Shown one piece after another: positions 19,707 through 31,563 of a stretch of 64,000 nt of DNA (position 1 is the stretch's first letter; each line of letters begins with the position of its first letter). Where the stretch lies: positions 434,001 through 498,000 of the forward strand of contig NZ_WUMV01000003.1 in NCBI RefSeq assembly GCF_009826895.1, in the 5' to 3' direction. Under the pieces are notes generated by a model that worked only from the letters and a program-made list of their open reading frames with translations, was not told where the DNA came from and did not search any database. The position numbers and the translations under genes are program-made. The DNA comes from Stappia sediminis (lineage in GTDB: Bacteria > Pseudomonadota > Alphaproteobacteria > Rhizobiales > Stappiaceae).

Positions 19707-20104
19707 GGACGTGAACTTGTGCCCCCAAGGAAACATCGCCTGACGCTTGTGCCCGAGCGTGGATGCGCAATCAAGTGCGGACCGCACGCATGGCTTGCCC
19801 GGCAGGCCCGCATCAATCGCCCATGCGCTCTTCCGGCTCCTTGAGCAAGATCAAGCATGACCTATCCTATATGCCGAGGAAAATGGCGCCTCTGGGCGCT
19901 GGCACGCGGGCTTAAAATTCGCTATAGGAGCGCCAACCCGCGCAAGGCGGGGCACACGGCAGCCGATTACGCCAGCCTTCGCCCCCGCCCGCGTATTCCG
20001 TGACCGATCCGCCGCCGGACCTCCCAAGCCCGACCGGGGATGCAAATTTGAAGGTGCGTTCGGCCTCCCGCCCCGCGCCGCTGACAAAAAGGGGATCGCC
20101 AGCC
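19707..20104. promoter_or_regulatory. Divergent intergenic region ccmA / acnA
   Basis: This 398-base gap must hold promoters for both genes. A possible acnA promoter is TTGAGC (19841-19846) with TATCCT (19863-19868), 16 bases apart. The match is moderate. An in-frame GTG at 20000 could extend AcnA but lacks a good ribosome binding site. No other gene is seen. Confidence 0.4.
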
Positions 20105-22849
<2,745 letters not shown>

Positions 22850-22875
22850 GCCTGAACAGGCTGACCGATACGAGA

Positions 22876-22905
22876 AAGGGCCGGTCCGGGACCGGCCCTT
22901 TTTTA
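22876..22905 (+). terminator. Rho-independent terminator of acnA
   Basis: Complementary 12-base arms (22876-22887 and 22889-22900) form a long GC-rich stem ending in a run of T residues to 22904. It lies 27 bases beyond the acnA stop. Confidence 0.92.
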
Positions 22906-22942
22906 TTGGATGTTTCGAGGTCTGCGGATGGAATGCCGCCAA

Positions 22943-23611
22943 TCACCCCTCGTCGCCGACGAGCGAGAAATCGCCCGTTTCCGGGGCCATCACGCGCAAT
23001 TCGCCAAGGCCGATGTCGAACCACGCGCCGTGCAGCGTAAGCCGCCCCTTGTCCTCCAGGATCTTGATGCAGGGAAATGTCCTCAGGTTCTCGATGGACT
23101 GGCGGATGCCGGCGTATTCCATGGCAAGCTGGCGGTCGTCCTCGTCGCGGATTTCGAGGCAGGCGAAGGTTTCGGCGGCGGGCTCCAGAAGCGTCATCCA
23201 CTTGCCGATGAAGTCGCCCGGCGACAGCGGCTCGAAATCCTTCTTCAGGAATGCGGTTACGCCGCCGCAGCGCCCGTGGCCCATGACGACGATGTTCTTC
23301 ACCTTGAGCGCCTGAACGGCAAACTCAAGCGCCGCGCTCGTGCCGTGATAGTCGTTGTCCGGCTGATAGGGCGGCACGAGGTTCGCGACATTGCGCACCA
23401 CGAAAAGCTCGCCCGGTCCGGCACCGAAAATGCCCTCCGGCGTGACGCGGCTGTCGCAACAGGAAATCACCATGGTTTCCGGCGTCTGGCCGTAGACCGC
23501 AAGCCGTTCGTACTCCTCGCGGTAGCGAACGAACCCCTTTTCGCGATAACGCCCGTATCCTTCGAGGAGGGCATCGGGGAAAGCCGGGGCGGCAGGCTGC
23601 ACAGTCGTCAT
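22943..23611 (-). CDS. Beta-class carbonic anhydrase
   Basis: This 222-residue protein is a beta-carbonic anhydrase, which interconverts CO2 and bicarbonate. The zinc ligands and catalytic pair are seen as CDSR (Cys52, Asp53, Arg55) and GHGRCGG (His112, Cys115). The core segment FVVRNVANLVPPY is intact. No signal peptide is present, so it acts in the cytoplasm, where it could feed bicarbonate to carboxylases such as acetyl-CoA carboxylase. It converges with acnA and is divergent from the MaoC-type gene. Confidence 0.94.
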   Translation of the reverse strand: MTTVQPAAPAFPDALLEGYGRYREKGFVRYREEYERLAVYGQTPETMVISCCDSRVTPEGIFGAGPGELFVVRNVANLVPPYQPDNDYHGTSAALEFAVQALKVKNIVVMGHGRCGGVTAFLKKDFEPLSPGDFIGKWMTLLEPAAETFACLEIRDEDDRQLAMEYAGIRQSIENLRTFPCIKILEDKGRLTLHGAWFDIGLGELRVMAPETGDFSLVGDEG

Positions 23612-23819
23612 TGTCGTTCTGCCCTTTCGTAACTTTTTCTCCGCAACGAATTACCGGCAAATGGCGCCCGCGCTCAAGCCCTTCAACTCCGCCGAATGGC
23701 GGAGGGTCGGCGAGCGGGACCATCTCCATTGGTATGTGTTGCGGTGCACGGCAGGATTTTGTCTTAATCTTGCACTGCCAACGCGCACGGCGTTGCGAAG
23801 CCTCGAAGGAGCGAAGACA

Positions 23820-24872
23820 GTGACCAAAACCAATCAGGGCAACTTTTTCGAGGACTTTTCGATAGGCCAGGTCATTCGCCACGCTACGCCGCGCACGGTA
23901 ACCGCAGGCGATGTCGCGCTCTACACCTCGCTTTACGGGTCCCGTTTCGCGGTCCAGTCGTCGGATGCCTTCGCCTATGCGGCCGGCTATTCGAAGGCGC
24001 CTGTCGACGATCTGCTCGTCTTCCACATCGTCTTCGGCAAGACGGTGCCCGATATTTCGCTCAACGCCGTCGCCAACCTCGGCTACGCGGGCGGGCGTTT
24101 TCTTTCCCCCGTCTATCCGGGCGACACGCTGTCCGCCGTATCCGAGGTGATCGGCCTGAAAGAGAACTCCAACGGAAAAACCGGCGTCGTCTATGTGCGA
24201 TCCACCGGCTATCGGTCGGACGGCACGGAGGTTCTGGATTACGTGCGCTGGGTGATGGTGAGAAAGCGCGACGAGGCCTCGCCCGCGCCCGATCCGATCG
24301 TTCCCGTGCTGCCCGATGCTATCGAGGCGGATGCTCTGGGCGATGCCTGCCCGATCCTCGACAACGGCGAATGGGACTACGATCTTTCCGGCTCGCCCTG
24401 GCGCTTTTCCGATTACGAGGTGGGCGAGCGGATCGACCATGTCGATGGAATGACGGTGGAGGAAGCCGAACACCAGATCGCGACGCGGCTTTACCAGAAC
24501 ACCGCCAAGGTGCATTTCAACCAGCATTCGGAAGGCCAGGGCCGTTTCGGCAGGCGGCTCATCTACGGCGGGCACGTGATTTCGCTCGCCCGCGCGCTTT
24601 CCTTCAACGGACTTTCCAACGCGTTCCATATCGCGGCGATCAACGGCGGGCGGCATGTGGCGCCGCTGTTCGCGGGCGACACGGTCTATGCGTGGTCGGG
24701 CGTGCGCGAAAAAGCGGAGATCGAGGGCCGCACGGATGTCGGCGCGCTGCGCCTTCGCACCATCGCCACCAAGAACCGGCCCTGCGCCGACCATCCGCTG
24801 ACCGATTACGACGGCAAATACGAGCCCGAAGTGATCCTCGACTTCGATTACTGGGTTCTCTTGCCGCGCTGA
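23820..24872 (+). CDS. mch: MaoC-type dehydratase, probable mesaconyl-CoA hydratase
   Basis: The GTG at 23820 follows AAGGAG and gives 350 residues (VTKTNQGNFFEDF). It has two hot-dog folds: the first around residues 10-150 (RHATPRTVTAGDVALYTSLYGSRFAVQSSDAFA), the second in the C-terminal half (FNQHSEGQGRFGRRLIYGGHV). The sequence resembles mesaconyl-CoA hydratases of the ethylmalonyl-CoA pathway, which interconvert mesaconyl-CoA and methylmalyl-CoA. That pathway lets isocitrate-lyase-free alphaproteobacteria grow on C2 compounds and PHB. No other pathway gene is nearby, so the substrate rests on recalled similarity. Confidence 0.8.
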   Translation: MTKTNQGNFFEDFSIGQVIRHATPRTVTAGDVALYTSLYGSRFAVQSSDAFAYAAGYSKAPVDDLLVFHIVFGKTVPDISLNAVANLGYAGGRFLSPVYPGDTLSAVSEVIGLKENSNGKTGVVYVRSTGYRSDGTEVLDYVRWVMVRKRDEASPAPDPIVPVLPDAIEADALGDACPILDNGEWDYDLSGSPWRFSDYEVGERIDHVDGMTVEEAEHQIATRLYQNTAKVHFNQHSEGQGRFGRRLIYGGHVISLARALSFNGLSNAFHIAAINGGRHVAPLFAGDTVYAWSGVREKAEIEGRTDVGALRLRTIATKNRPCADHPLTDYDGKYEPEVILDFDYWVLLPR

Positions 24873-24991
24873 AGACCTCACTCGAAGGAATTCCTGGCCG
24901 AAGCTTGCTGCTTGCGGAAATTTGAATGCCGATACATGAAAATTAAAGGAGCGGTAAGGCGGCGGCTCTTAATCTTCCGGCAAACGGTGTA

Positions 24992-26044
24992 ATGCTTTTT
25001 CCCAAGAGGCTTGCAGTGCAACCATCGCCGCCCGAAAACATCCAGACCGCCTTGCTGTATCAGGCCTGCAAGCCTGCCGACCCGGATGAGTTTATCAAGC
25101 ATATCAACAAGGTCATCGATTTCACCGGCCTGGAATTCGAGAGCACGATACACGGCCACGGGCGGAACTTCTTTATCGTGGGCGGCGGGCTCTACATCCA
25201 GGTCGAGCAAAGCCTGAACCCGCTGGCCGCGGGCGGTTTTCACCAGACGCTGTCTTCTCCCTTCACGCGTATATCGTTTCCCGAAGCGGGCGAAGCCGTG
25301 CGCTCCCACACCTCGCATGTGCTGATAAACATCGGCAAGGGCATACCCATGCCCGCGATCACCGGCATCGATCTGCCGGACGCGGCACTTTCGAAAGGGG
25401 AGTTTTCGATCGCGCTGACGCTCGCGCAGGTGGCGACGAACTTCTTCTTCCACCGGGCAGAGCCGATGGCGGTCCATTGGGGCCAGTCCAACATTCTCCT
25501 GAGCGGGAAAGCCTATGGCGCACTCGCGCAGCAGCCGGACCCGATGCCGCTCTACATCCACCCCTCGCTCTTCTCCAGCCGCGCCGTGGTCAGGGGCCGG
25601 CAGGTGATCGGCTTCAGGACCTTTGGCGCGGCGCATTTCCTCGGCAAGGAAATCGTATTCAACGAGGCGCCGGTGCCGCTCGACTGGATGTTGTCGCGCG
25701 TGTACAGCTTCGTGGGAACGATGCGCGAAAGGGGCGAGCTTCCCCCGGCGGGGGACAGTTTCGGCCTGAGCGCGGATGAGGTCATCCGCATCTCCTACAA
25801 TACGCCGTCGCCGGAGGATCCGGAGGAGTTCATCGGCCTCTCGCTCGAGCGATGCCCGGAATTCGGCATCGGCGATGTGGAGCCAAACCCTTCGCCGGTG
25901 CCGCAGTCCGCACCGCCCGCACCCCCGCAAGCCGCGCCGCAACCTCGCACAGATCCGCCCTCGGGTATGCGCCCCTCGCCGCCGGCGAGGCCCGAGCGCC
26001 GGCCCTACGGCTCGCGCACGGTGTTCGGCAAGCGAAGAGTGTGA
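24992..26044 (+). CDS. Conserved hypothetical protein, DUF4261-like, Pro-rich tail
   Basis: This 350-residue protein has no signal peptide or membrane segment. The middle (about residues 100-270) contains SHVLINIGKG, AMAVHWGQSNILLSG and ARAVVRGRQVIGFRTFGAAHFLGKEIVFNEAP-type segments. These recall DUF4261 proteins, though I am not sure of the match. The last 55 residues are rich in Pro and Arg and probably disordered. It converges with xerD, seven bases apart. Function unknown. Confidence 0.7.
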   Translation: MLFPKRLAVQPSPPENIQTALLYQACKPADPDEFIKHINKVIDFTGLEFESTIHGHGRNFFIVGGGLYIQVEQSLNPLAAGGFHQTLSSPFTRISFPEAGEAVRSHTSHVLINIGKGIPMPAITGIDLPDAALSKGEFSIALTLAQVATNFFFHRAEPMAVHWGQSNILLSGKAYGALAQQPDPMPLYIHPSLFSSRAVVRGRQVIGFRTFGAAHFLGKEIVFNEAPVPLDWMLSRVYSFVGTMRERGELPPAGDSFGLSADEVIRISYNTPSPEDPEEFIGLSLERCPEFGIGDVEPNPSPVPQSAPPAPPQAAPQPRTDPPSGMRPSPPARPERRPYGSRTVFGKRRV

Positions 26045-26050
26045 CCGGGA

Positions 26051-26974
26051 TCAGGATTTCGCCAGCGGATGGTGGCTTTCGACGAGCGCGCGCAGCCGCT
26101 CGTCGAGCACATGCGTGTAGATTTGCGTGGTGGAAATATCCGCATGCCCGAGAAGCTGCTGGACGACGCGCAGGTCCGCCCCGTTCTGCAATAGATGCGA
26201 AGCGAAGGCATGACGCAGAACATGCGGGCTGACGCTTGCCGCCTTCAGGCCGACGCTCGCGGCGAGCGCCTTTAGGTCGCGTGCGAAGGCTTGCCGGGTG
26301 AAATGGCCGCTTTCGCCATGCGAAGGGAAAAGCCAGGGGCTTTGCGAATAGGCCCCTTCCGCGCGGCGCAGCGCCACATAGGCGCGCATGGCGTCCCGCG
26401 CCCTTTGCGAAAGCGGTACCGCGCGTTCCTTCCCGCCCTTGCCGCGCACGAGGATCAGCCTCTCGTCGCGCAGGGCCGCGCTTATCGGCAGGGCGACCAG
26501 CTCCGATACGCGAAGGCCGGTCGCGTAAAGCACTTCCAGCAGAGTGTGGAGGCGGCTTGCGCGAAGGGCCGCTCCGCGCGTGCCGTGCTCAAGCTCGGCG
26601 TTGAAGCGCGCGGCCTCGATCAGCCGGTCGACCTCTTCCACGGACAGGACCGAGGGAAGGGAGGCCCGCTTCTTCGGCGCCTTCACCTTGCGCGTCGGAT
26701 CGTCGCCGCGCAGGCCTTCCGAATAGAGGAACTTGTAGAACTGGCGAAGCGCGGAAAGCCTGCGCGCCTGCGAGCTTTCGGCAAAGCCGCGATGGGCAAG
26801 GTCACGCAAATAGGCGGCGATATCCTCGCTCGACGCATCGAGCACGCCGCTTGCATGGAAGCTTGCGAAATCCTCAAGGTCGCGGGCGTAGCTCTCCAGC
26901 GTGTTGAGCGCGGCACCGCGCTCGGCGGCGAGCATTTCCAGAAAGCTTTCGATATGGACGGCGTCGCTTGCCAT
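26051..26974 (-). CDS. xerD: Tyrosine recombinase XerD
   Basis: This 307-residue site-specific recombinase has all catalytic residues: Arg155 (TGLRVSEL), Lys near 179 (RGKGGKER), HxxR at 251-254, His277 ([11 protein letters not shown]) and Tyr286 (IYTH). The N-terminal SAM-like DNA-binding domain covers about residues 1-95. The length and full conservation fit chromosomal XerD, which resolves chromosome dimers at dif with XerC, rather than a mobile-element integrase. The place next to aroK-aroB is the usual one in Hyphomicrobiales. Confidence 0.94.
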   Translation of the reverse strand: MASDAVHIESFLEMLAAERGAALNTLESYARDLEDFASFHASGVLDASSEDIAAYLRDLAHRGFAESSQARRLSALRQFYKFLYSEGLRGDDPTRKVKAPKKRASLPSVLSVEEVDRLIEAARFNAELEHGTRGAALRASRLHTLLEVLYATGLRVSELVALPISAALRDERLILVRGKGGKERAVPLSQRARDAMRAYVALRRAEGAYSQSPWLFPSHGESGHFTRQAFARDLKALAASVGLKAASVSPHVLRHAFASHLLQNGADLRVVQQLLGHADISTTQIYTHVLDERLRALVESHHPLAKS

Positions 26975-27040
26975 GGGCCGGGACGGGCCTCCGATTCGTC
27001 AGCGGATTCTACTTGAACCCCGCGCGACGAACCATCGCCT

Positions 27041-27184
27041 TCAGCGCCCGAAGCCTTCCTTGTGGATGCGCACGGTGATTTCGCGCGGGGAGGGCTCATA
27101 TAACGTGCCGAGCGCGAAAACCGCGCCATAGCCGATGCCGGCGATGATCGAAAGCGTCAGGATGAGGCGAAAAAGGGTGGGCAT
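27041..27184 (-). CDS. Small single-span membrane protein
   Basis: The ATG at 27184 gives 47 residues: a hydrophobic helix (about 5-26, LFRLILTLSIIAGIGYGAV) followed by LYEPSPREITVRIHKEGFGR. Short proteins of this pattern sit between xerD and aroK in related rhizobia, which supports it as a real gene. A longer start at 27247 would add 21 charged residues and is less likely. Function unknown. Confidence 0.75.
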   Translation of the reverse strand: MPTLFRLILTLSIIAGIGYGAVFALGTLYEPSPREITVRIHKEGFGR

Positions 27185-27374
27185 CGGCCATCGGTCGGGT
27201 GGAAGCTCTAGCTTCCCCCTTTTGGTCGATCCGCCACGCGCATGCAAGAAAAAGCCTGTCGTGGTTCGAACTCACCGTGCTTATGCTTGACAGAACGCGG
27301 GCGAGACGGGCAAAGCCCCCTTTCGGGAGATACATGTCCGTAAAAGGATGTAACGCGCGAAGGGAGTAGCGCCT

Positions 27375-27992
27375 TTGACACCGGCCCCGGCCCTGCCGCT
27401 TGCCACGAGCGAGCGCATCGCCCGCCTGAGAGCGGCGATCGGCGAACGCGCCATCGTGCTCGTCGGCATCATGGGCTGCGGCAAGTCGAGCGTCGGGCGC
27501 AGGCTGGCCAATGCGCTGGGCGTTCCTTTCGTCGATGCCGACCACGAGATCGAGACGGCGGCGAACATGACGATCCCGGAAATCTTCGCCGAACATGGCG
27601 AGGCCTATTTCCGCGCCGGCGAGCAGCGCGTCATCGCCCGTCTCCTGAACGAGGGAACGGGCGTGCTGGCCACCGGCGGCGGCGCCTATATGAACCCCGA
27701 GACACGGGAGGCGATCGCGCGATCGGGGATCAGCGTCTGGCTGAAGGCCGAATTCGACGTGGTCATGATGCGCGTGCGCCGGCGCTCCAACCGCCCGCTC
27801 CTGCAGCAGCCCGATCCCGAAGGCGTCATGCGCCGGCTGATCGACGAGCGCTACCCCGTCTATGCGCTAGCGGACATCACCGTGAAATCGCGCGACGTGC
27901 CGCATGAAACCGTCGTCCTGGAAATCCTGGACGCCCTGGAAAACCACCTCGGCATCGCCGCTCCGGCGGACCGGGAGGAAAGCCGCCAATGA
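27375..27992 (+). CDS. aroK: Shikimate kinase
   Basis: This protein phosphorylates shikimate in aromatic amino acid synthesis. The predicted start is a TTG at 27375, nine bases after AGGGAG, giving 205 residues with a short N-terminal extension. The P-loop GIMGCGKSS is at 31-39. The shikimate-binding DADHEIE and GGGAYMNPE and the lid arginines RRRSNRPLL are present. The stop overlaps the aroB start by four bases (ATGA), so the two are coupled. Confidence 0.95.
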   Translation: MTPAPALPLATSERIARLRAAIGERAIVLVGIMGCGKSSVGRRLANALGVPFVDADHEIETAANMTIPEIFAEHGEAYFRAGEQRVIARLLNEGTGVLATGGGAYMNPETREAIARSGISVWLKAEFDVVMMRVRRRSNRPLLQQPDPEGVMRRLIDERYPVYALADITVKSRDVPHETVVLEILDALENHLGIAAPADREESRQ

Positions 27993-29122
27993 CCGCACAA
28001 GTCACCGAAACTGAAGCACCCGACACCGTCCGTGTCGACCTGGGAGAGCGCTCCTACGATATCCTCATCGGCCGCGGCCTTCTTGCGGAGGCCGGCGAAC
28101 GGTTGAAGGCGCTGCTTCCGGGTTCCCGCGCGGCGATCATCACGGATGAGAACCTTGCGAAAACGCACCTCGAAGCGCTTCAGGCCTCGCTTGACGAAGC
28201 CGGCGTGAAGCATGTGACCTTCAAGGTTCCCGCGGGCGAATCCACCAAGCGCTTCTCGATGTTCGAGCGCCTTTGCGACGACGTTCTCGCCGCGAAGCTG
28301 GAGCGCGGCGACGCGGTGGTCGCGCTCGGCGGCGGCGTCGTCGGCGATCTTGCCGGCTTCGTGGCGGCATCGGTACGCCGGGGCATGAATTTCATCCAGG
28401 TGCCGACGAGCCTGCTAGCCCAGGTCGACAGCTCGGTCGGCGGCAAGACGGGCATCAACTCGCGCCATGGCAAGAACCTGATCGGCGCCTTCCACCAGCC
28501 GCGCCTCGTCCTTGCCGATACCGCGCTTCTCGACACGCTGTCGCCACGCGAGTTCCGCGCCGGCTATGCCGAAGTTGCGAAATACGGGTTGATCGACGAC
28601 GCGGACTTCTTCGCCTGGCTTGAGGAAAACCACGAGGGCATCTTCTCCGGCGGGGCGGAGCGCGAACATGCCGTCGCAACATCCTGCCGGGCGAAGGCGC
28701 GTATCGTTGCCGAAGACGAGTTCGAGACGGGCGCACGCGCGCTTTTGAACCTCGGCCACACCTTCGGCCACGCGCTGGAAGCGGCGGTAGACTACAACGG
28801 CGAACGTCTCGTCCACGGCGAGGGTGTCGCGATCGGCATGCGCCTTGCGCATGATTTTTCCGTTTCGCTCGGCCTTTGCGCCGAAGATGACGCGCGCCGC
28901 GTGGAGGCGCACCTTCAAAAAGTGGGCCTGCCCACCCATATGAGCGATATTCCCGGTCAGTTACCGCCCACCGAGACCCTTCTGGACATCATCGCCCAGG
29001 ACAAGAAGGTGACGAAAGGCGCGCTTACCTTCATTCTGACGCGCGGCATCGGCCGATCCTTCGTGGAGCGCAACGTGGAGCGCGAAAGCGTGCTGGCGTT
29101 CCTCGAAAAGGAAATGAACTGA
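27989..29122 (+). CDS. aroB: 3-dehydroquinate synthase
   Basis: This 377-residue protein is AroB, the second enzyme of the shikimate pathway. It cyclises DAHP to 3-dehydroquinate using NAD and a divalent metal. Recognisable parts are GGGVVGDLAGFVAA, VPTSLLAQVDSSVGGKTGIN, the metal-binding LGHTFGHALEA and HGEGVAIGM. It is translated from an ATG overlapping aroK. The hlyC/corC-type gene follows 27 bases later, so the three probably form one operon. Confidence 0.96.
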   Translation: MTAQVTETEAPDTVRVDLGERSYDILIGRGLLAEAGERLKALLPGSRAAIITDENLAKTHLEALQASLDEAGVKHVTFKVPAGESTKRFSMFERLCDDVLAAKLERGDAVVALGGGVVGDLAGFVAASVRRGMNFIQVPTSLLAQVDSSVGGKTGINSRHGKNLIGAFHQPRLVLADTALLDTLSPREFRAGYAEVAKYGLIDDADFFAWLEENHEGIFSGGAEREHAVATSCRAKARIVAEDEFETGARALLNLGHTFGHALEAAVDYNGERLVHGEGVAIGMRLAHDFSVSLGLCAEDDARRVEAHLQKVGLPTHMSDIPGQLPPTETLLDIIAQDKKVTKGALTFILTRGIGRSFVERNVERESVLAFLEKEMN

Positions 29123-29149
29123 CCCGAACCGAGACCCACAGGGCCTGAC

Positions 29150-30481
29150 ATGAGCGATACCCAACTCTGGATTTCAACGCTGGCGATCCTGGTGCTGCTC
29201 GTGCTTTCCGGCTTTTTCTCGGGCTCGGAAACGGCGCTTACGGCGGCATCGCGCGCGCGCATGCACCAGCTTGAGAAATCGGGCGACAAGCGCGCCGGGG
29301 TTGTGGCGAGGCTGATTGCCGCCCGCGAACGGCTGATCGGCGCGCTGCTTCTGGGCAACAACCTGGTCAACATCCTCGCCTCCGCGCTTGCCACGAACGT
29401 GCTTCTGTCGCTCTTCGGCGATGCCGGCGTCGTCTACGCCACGCTGGTGATGACCTTCCTCGTGCTGATCTTCTCCGAAGTCCTGCCGAAGACCTGGGCG
29501 ATTTCCCGCCCCGACCGTTTCGCGCTTGCCGTCTCGCCCATCGTAAGTCCGGTCGTCAGCACCTTCGGCCCCATCGTCGCGGGCGTGGAGAAGATCGTGC
29601 GTTTCATCCTGCGCCTCTTCGGCGTCAATGTGGAGGAAGGCCAGGCGGTGCTTTCCGCGCATGAGGAACTGCGCGGCACGGTCGACCTGCAGCACAAGGA
29701 AGGCGGGCTCGTGAAGGACGAGCGCGACCGGATCGGCGGGCTTCTCGACCTCGCCGAGCTGGAGGTTTCCGACATCATGGTCCACCGCACCAACGTCATG
29801 GCGCTCAACGCCGACGACGCACCGGACAAGATCGTCGAGGAGGCGCTGAAAAGCCCCTATACGCGCCTGCCGCTCTGGCGCGGGGAAAGCGACAATTTCA
29901 TCGGCATCCTGCACGCGAAGGACCTTTTGCGCGCGCTGGCGCGGGCGAACGGCAACGCGGACGACCTGAAAATCGAGGACATCGCCAGCCCGCCCTGGTT
30001 CGTGCCCGACACGACGAGCCTTCAGGACCAGCTCAACGCCTTCTTGAAGCGCAAGGCGCATTTCGCCCTCGTCATCGACGAATACGGCGAGGTGATGGGC
30101 CTCGTGACGCTTGAGGACATTCTGGAGGAGATCGTCGGCGAGATTTCGGACGAGCACGACGTGGAGCTTCCGGGCGTGCGCCCCCAGCCCGACGGCTCGG
30201 TCATCGTCGACGGGTCGGTGGCGATCCGCGACCTCAACCGCGCGACCGACTGGGACCTGCCGGACGAGGAGGCGACGACGATCGCCGGGCTCGTCATCCA
30301 CGAAGCGCGCATGATCCCGGACGAGCGGCAGGTCTTCACCTTCTACGGCTTCCGCATCACGGTGCTTCGGCGCGAAAAGAACCGCATCACCCGCCTCAGG
30401 ATCATGCCGCTTGCCGAAAACGACCGCGTCTTCGGCGTCAAGAGCGCCGTCATCCCGTCCGCCAATGCGGGGCGGGGGTGA
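29150..30481 (+). CDS. HlyC/CorC-family membrane protein (DUF21-CBS-CorC)
   Basis: This 443-residue protein has an N-terminal DUF21 membrane domain (about residues 1-180; segments near 5-28, 62-85, 92-118, 130-155). A CBS pair follows (about 205-330, with IMVHRTNVMAL and LVIDEYGEVMGLVTLEDILEEIVGEI). A CorC-type C-terminal domain comes last (about 345-430, DGSVIVDGSVAIRDLNR). Relatives are linked to magnesium or cobalt efflux, and older names call them hemolysins. The exact ion is not known. It follows aroKB as in many alphaproteobacteria. Confidence 0.92.
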   Translation: MSDTQLWISTLAILVLLVLSGFFSGSETALTAASRARMHQLEKSGDKRAGVVARLIAARERLIGALLLGNNLVNILASALATNVLLSLFGDAGVVYATLVMTFLVLIFSEVLPKTWAISRPDRFALAVSPIVSPVVSTFGPIVAGVEKIVRFILRLFGVNVEEGQAVLSAHEELRGTVDLQHKEGGLVKDERDRIGGLLDLAELEVSDIMVHRTNVMALNADDAPDKIVEEALKSPYTRLPLWRGESDNFIGILHAKDLLRALARANGNADDLKIEDIASPPWFVPDTTSLQDQLNAFLKRKAHFALVIDEYGEVMGLVTLEDILEEIVGEISDEHDVELPGVRPQPDGSVIVDGSVAIRDLNRATDWDLPDEEATTIAGLVIHEARMIPDERQVFTFYGFRITVLRREKNRITRLRIMPLAENDRVFGVKSAVIPSANAGRG

Positions 30482-30607
30482 GCGTTTCAAGCCCTCCGGG
30501 TTGAATGAGGGAGTGAAAGCGGCCATATCCGATCTTGACGCCAATCAAGGCGATTGGTCGCGGAACGTTGCATTGAAAGCGCGACGGACGCGGATTAGAA
30601 CGGTTCC

Positions 30608-31366
30608 ATGGCTCTTATCGATCTCGCCAACCCCACACGGTTCATGACGCTCGCAGGCCGCATCCTGCCGTGGCTGGTAGCGCTCACCATCGCGTGTTTC
30701 GCGGTTGGCCTGTACATGGCCTTTTTCGTCGCGCCCGACGACTACCAGCAGGGCGCGACGGTGAAGATCATGTTCATCCACGTTCCCGCCGCGTGGCTTG
30801 CCATGTTTGCTTACGCCACCATGACGCTCTCGGCGCTCGGCACGCTGGTGTGGAAGCATCCGCTGGCCGACGTCTCCGCCAAGGCGGCGGCGCCCATCGG
30901 TGCCGCGTTCACCTTCATCGCGTTGCTGACGGGCTCGCTCTGGGGCAAGCCGATGTGGGGCACCTACTGGGTGTGGGACGCGCGGCTGACCTCGGTGCTG
31001 GTACTTTTCATCATGTACCTCGGCCTGATCGCGCTGTGGCGGACGATCGAGGACCCGATCCGCGCGGGAAAAGCGGCGGCGATCCTGACGCTGGTGGGTG
31101 CGGTGAACCTGCCGATCATCAAGTTTTCCGTCGACTGGTGGAACACGCTTCACCAGCCGGCAAGCGTCATCCGCCTCGACGGGCCGACGATCCACCCCAC
31201 GATCCTCTGGCCGCTTCTGGTCATGGCGCTTGCCTTTACGCTGTTCTTCCTGGTGGTGCACATCATGGCGATGCGCAACGAGATCCTGCGCCGGCGCGTG
31301 CGCACCCTGCAAATGCGCGCAGCGCAGGTCCAGCCGGCGGCGGCCACCGCGCAAGCTGCGGAGTGA
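30608..31366 (+). CDS. ccmC: Heme ABC transporter permease CcmC
   Basis: This 252-residue protein has six membrane segments and the tryptophan-rich heme-handling motif WGKPMWGTYWVWDARLTS between them. It also carries the flanking histidines typical of CcmC (FIHVPAAW, TLHQPAS). CcmC loads heme on CcmE during cytochrome c maturation. It leads the ccmC-ccmD-ccmG operon. ccmA and ccmB, usually directly upstream, are about 11 kb away on the other strand. Confidence 0.95.
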   Translation: MALIDLANPTRFMTLAGRILPWLVALTIACFAVGLYMAFFVAPDDYQQGATVKIMFIHVPAAWLAMFAYATMTLSALGTLVWKHPLADVSAKAAAPIGAAFTFIALLTGSLWGKPMWGTYWVWDARLTSVLVLFIMYLGLIALWRTIEDPIRAGKAAAILTLVGAVNLPIIKFSVDWWNTLHQPASVIRLDGPTIHPTILWPLLVMALAFTLFFLVVHIMAMRNEILRRRVRTLQMRAAQVQPAAATAQAAE

Positions 31367-31374
31367 GACGAACG

Positions 31375-31563
31375 ATGCTGCTGGATCTCGGACCTCACAG
31401 CACCTTCATCGTCGCGTCCTATGCGATCACGGTCCTTGTCGCACTCGCGCTGATCGTGTGGATCCGCATCGATTTCACGCGGCAGAAGCGCGCGCTCGGC
31501 GAACTTGAAAGGCGCGGCGTTTCGCGCCGCTCCGCCGAAGACGGAGTGAAGAGTCGAAAATGA
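31375..31563 (+). CDS. ccmD: Heme exporter protein CcmD
   Basis: This 62-residue protein has one membrane helix (HSTFIVASYAITVLVALALIVWI, about residues 8-30) and a basic C-terminal tail, as in CcmD. CcmD is the small membrane subunit that helps CcmABC release heme-loaded CcmE. It starts eight bases after ccmC. Its stop codon overlaps the ccmG start (ATGA). It is easy to miss because a longer out-of-context frame covers it. Confidence 0.88.
   Translation: MLLDLGPHSTFIVASYAITVLVALALIVWIRIDFTRQKRALGELERRGVSRRSAEDGVKSRK

Noticed and set aside
26051-26974. Integrase of a genomic island
   Set aside because: Full-length XerD with the usual chromosomal neighbours. No adjoining tRNA, attachment repeats or cargo genes.
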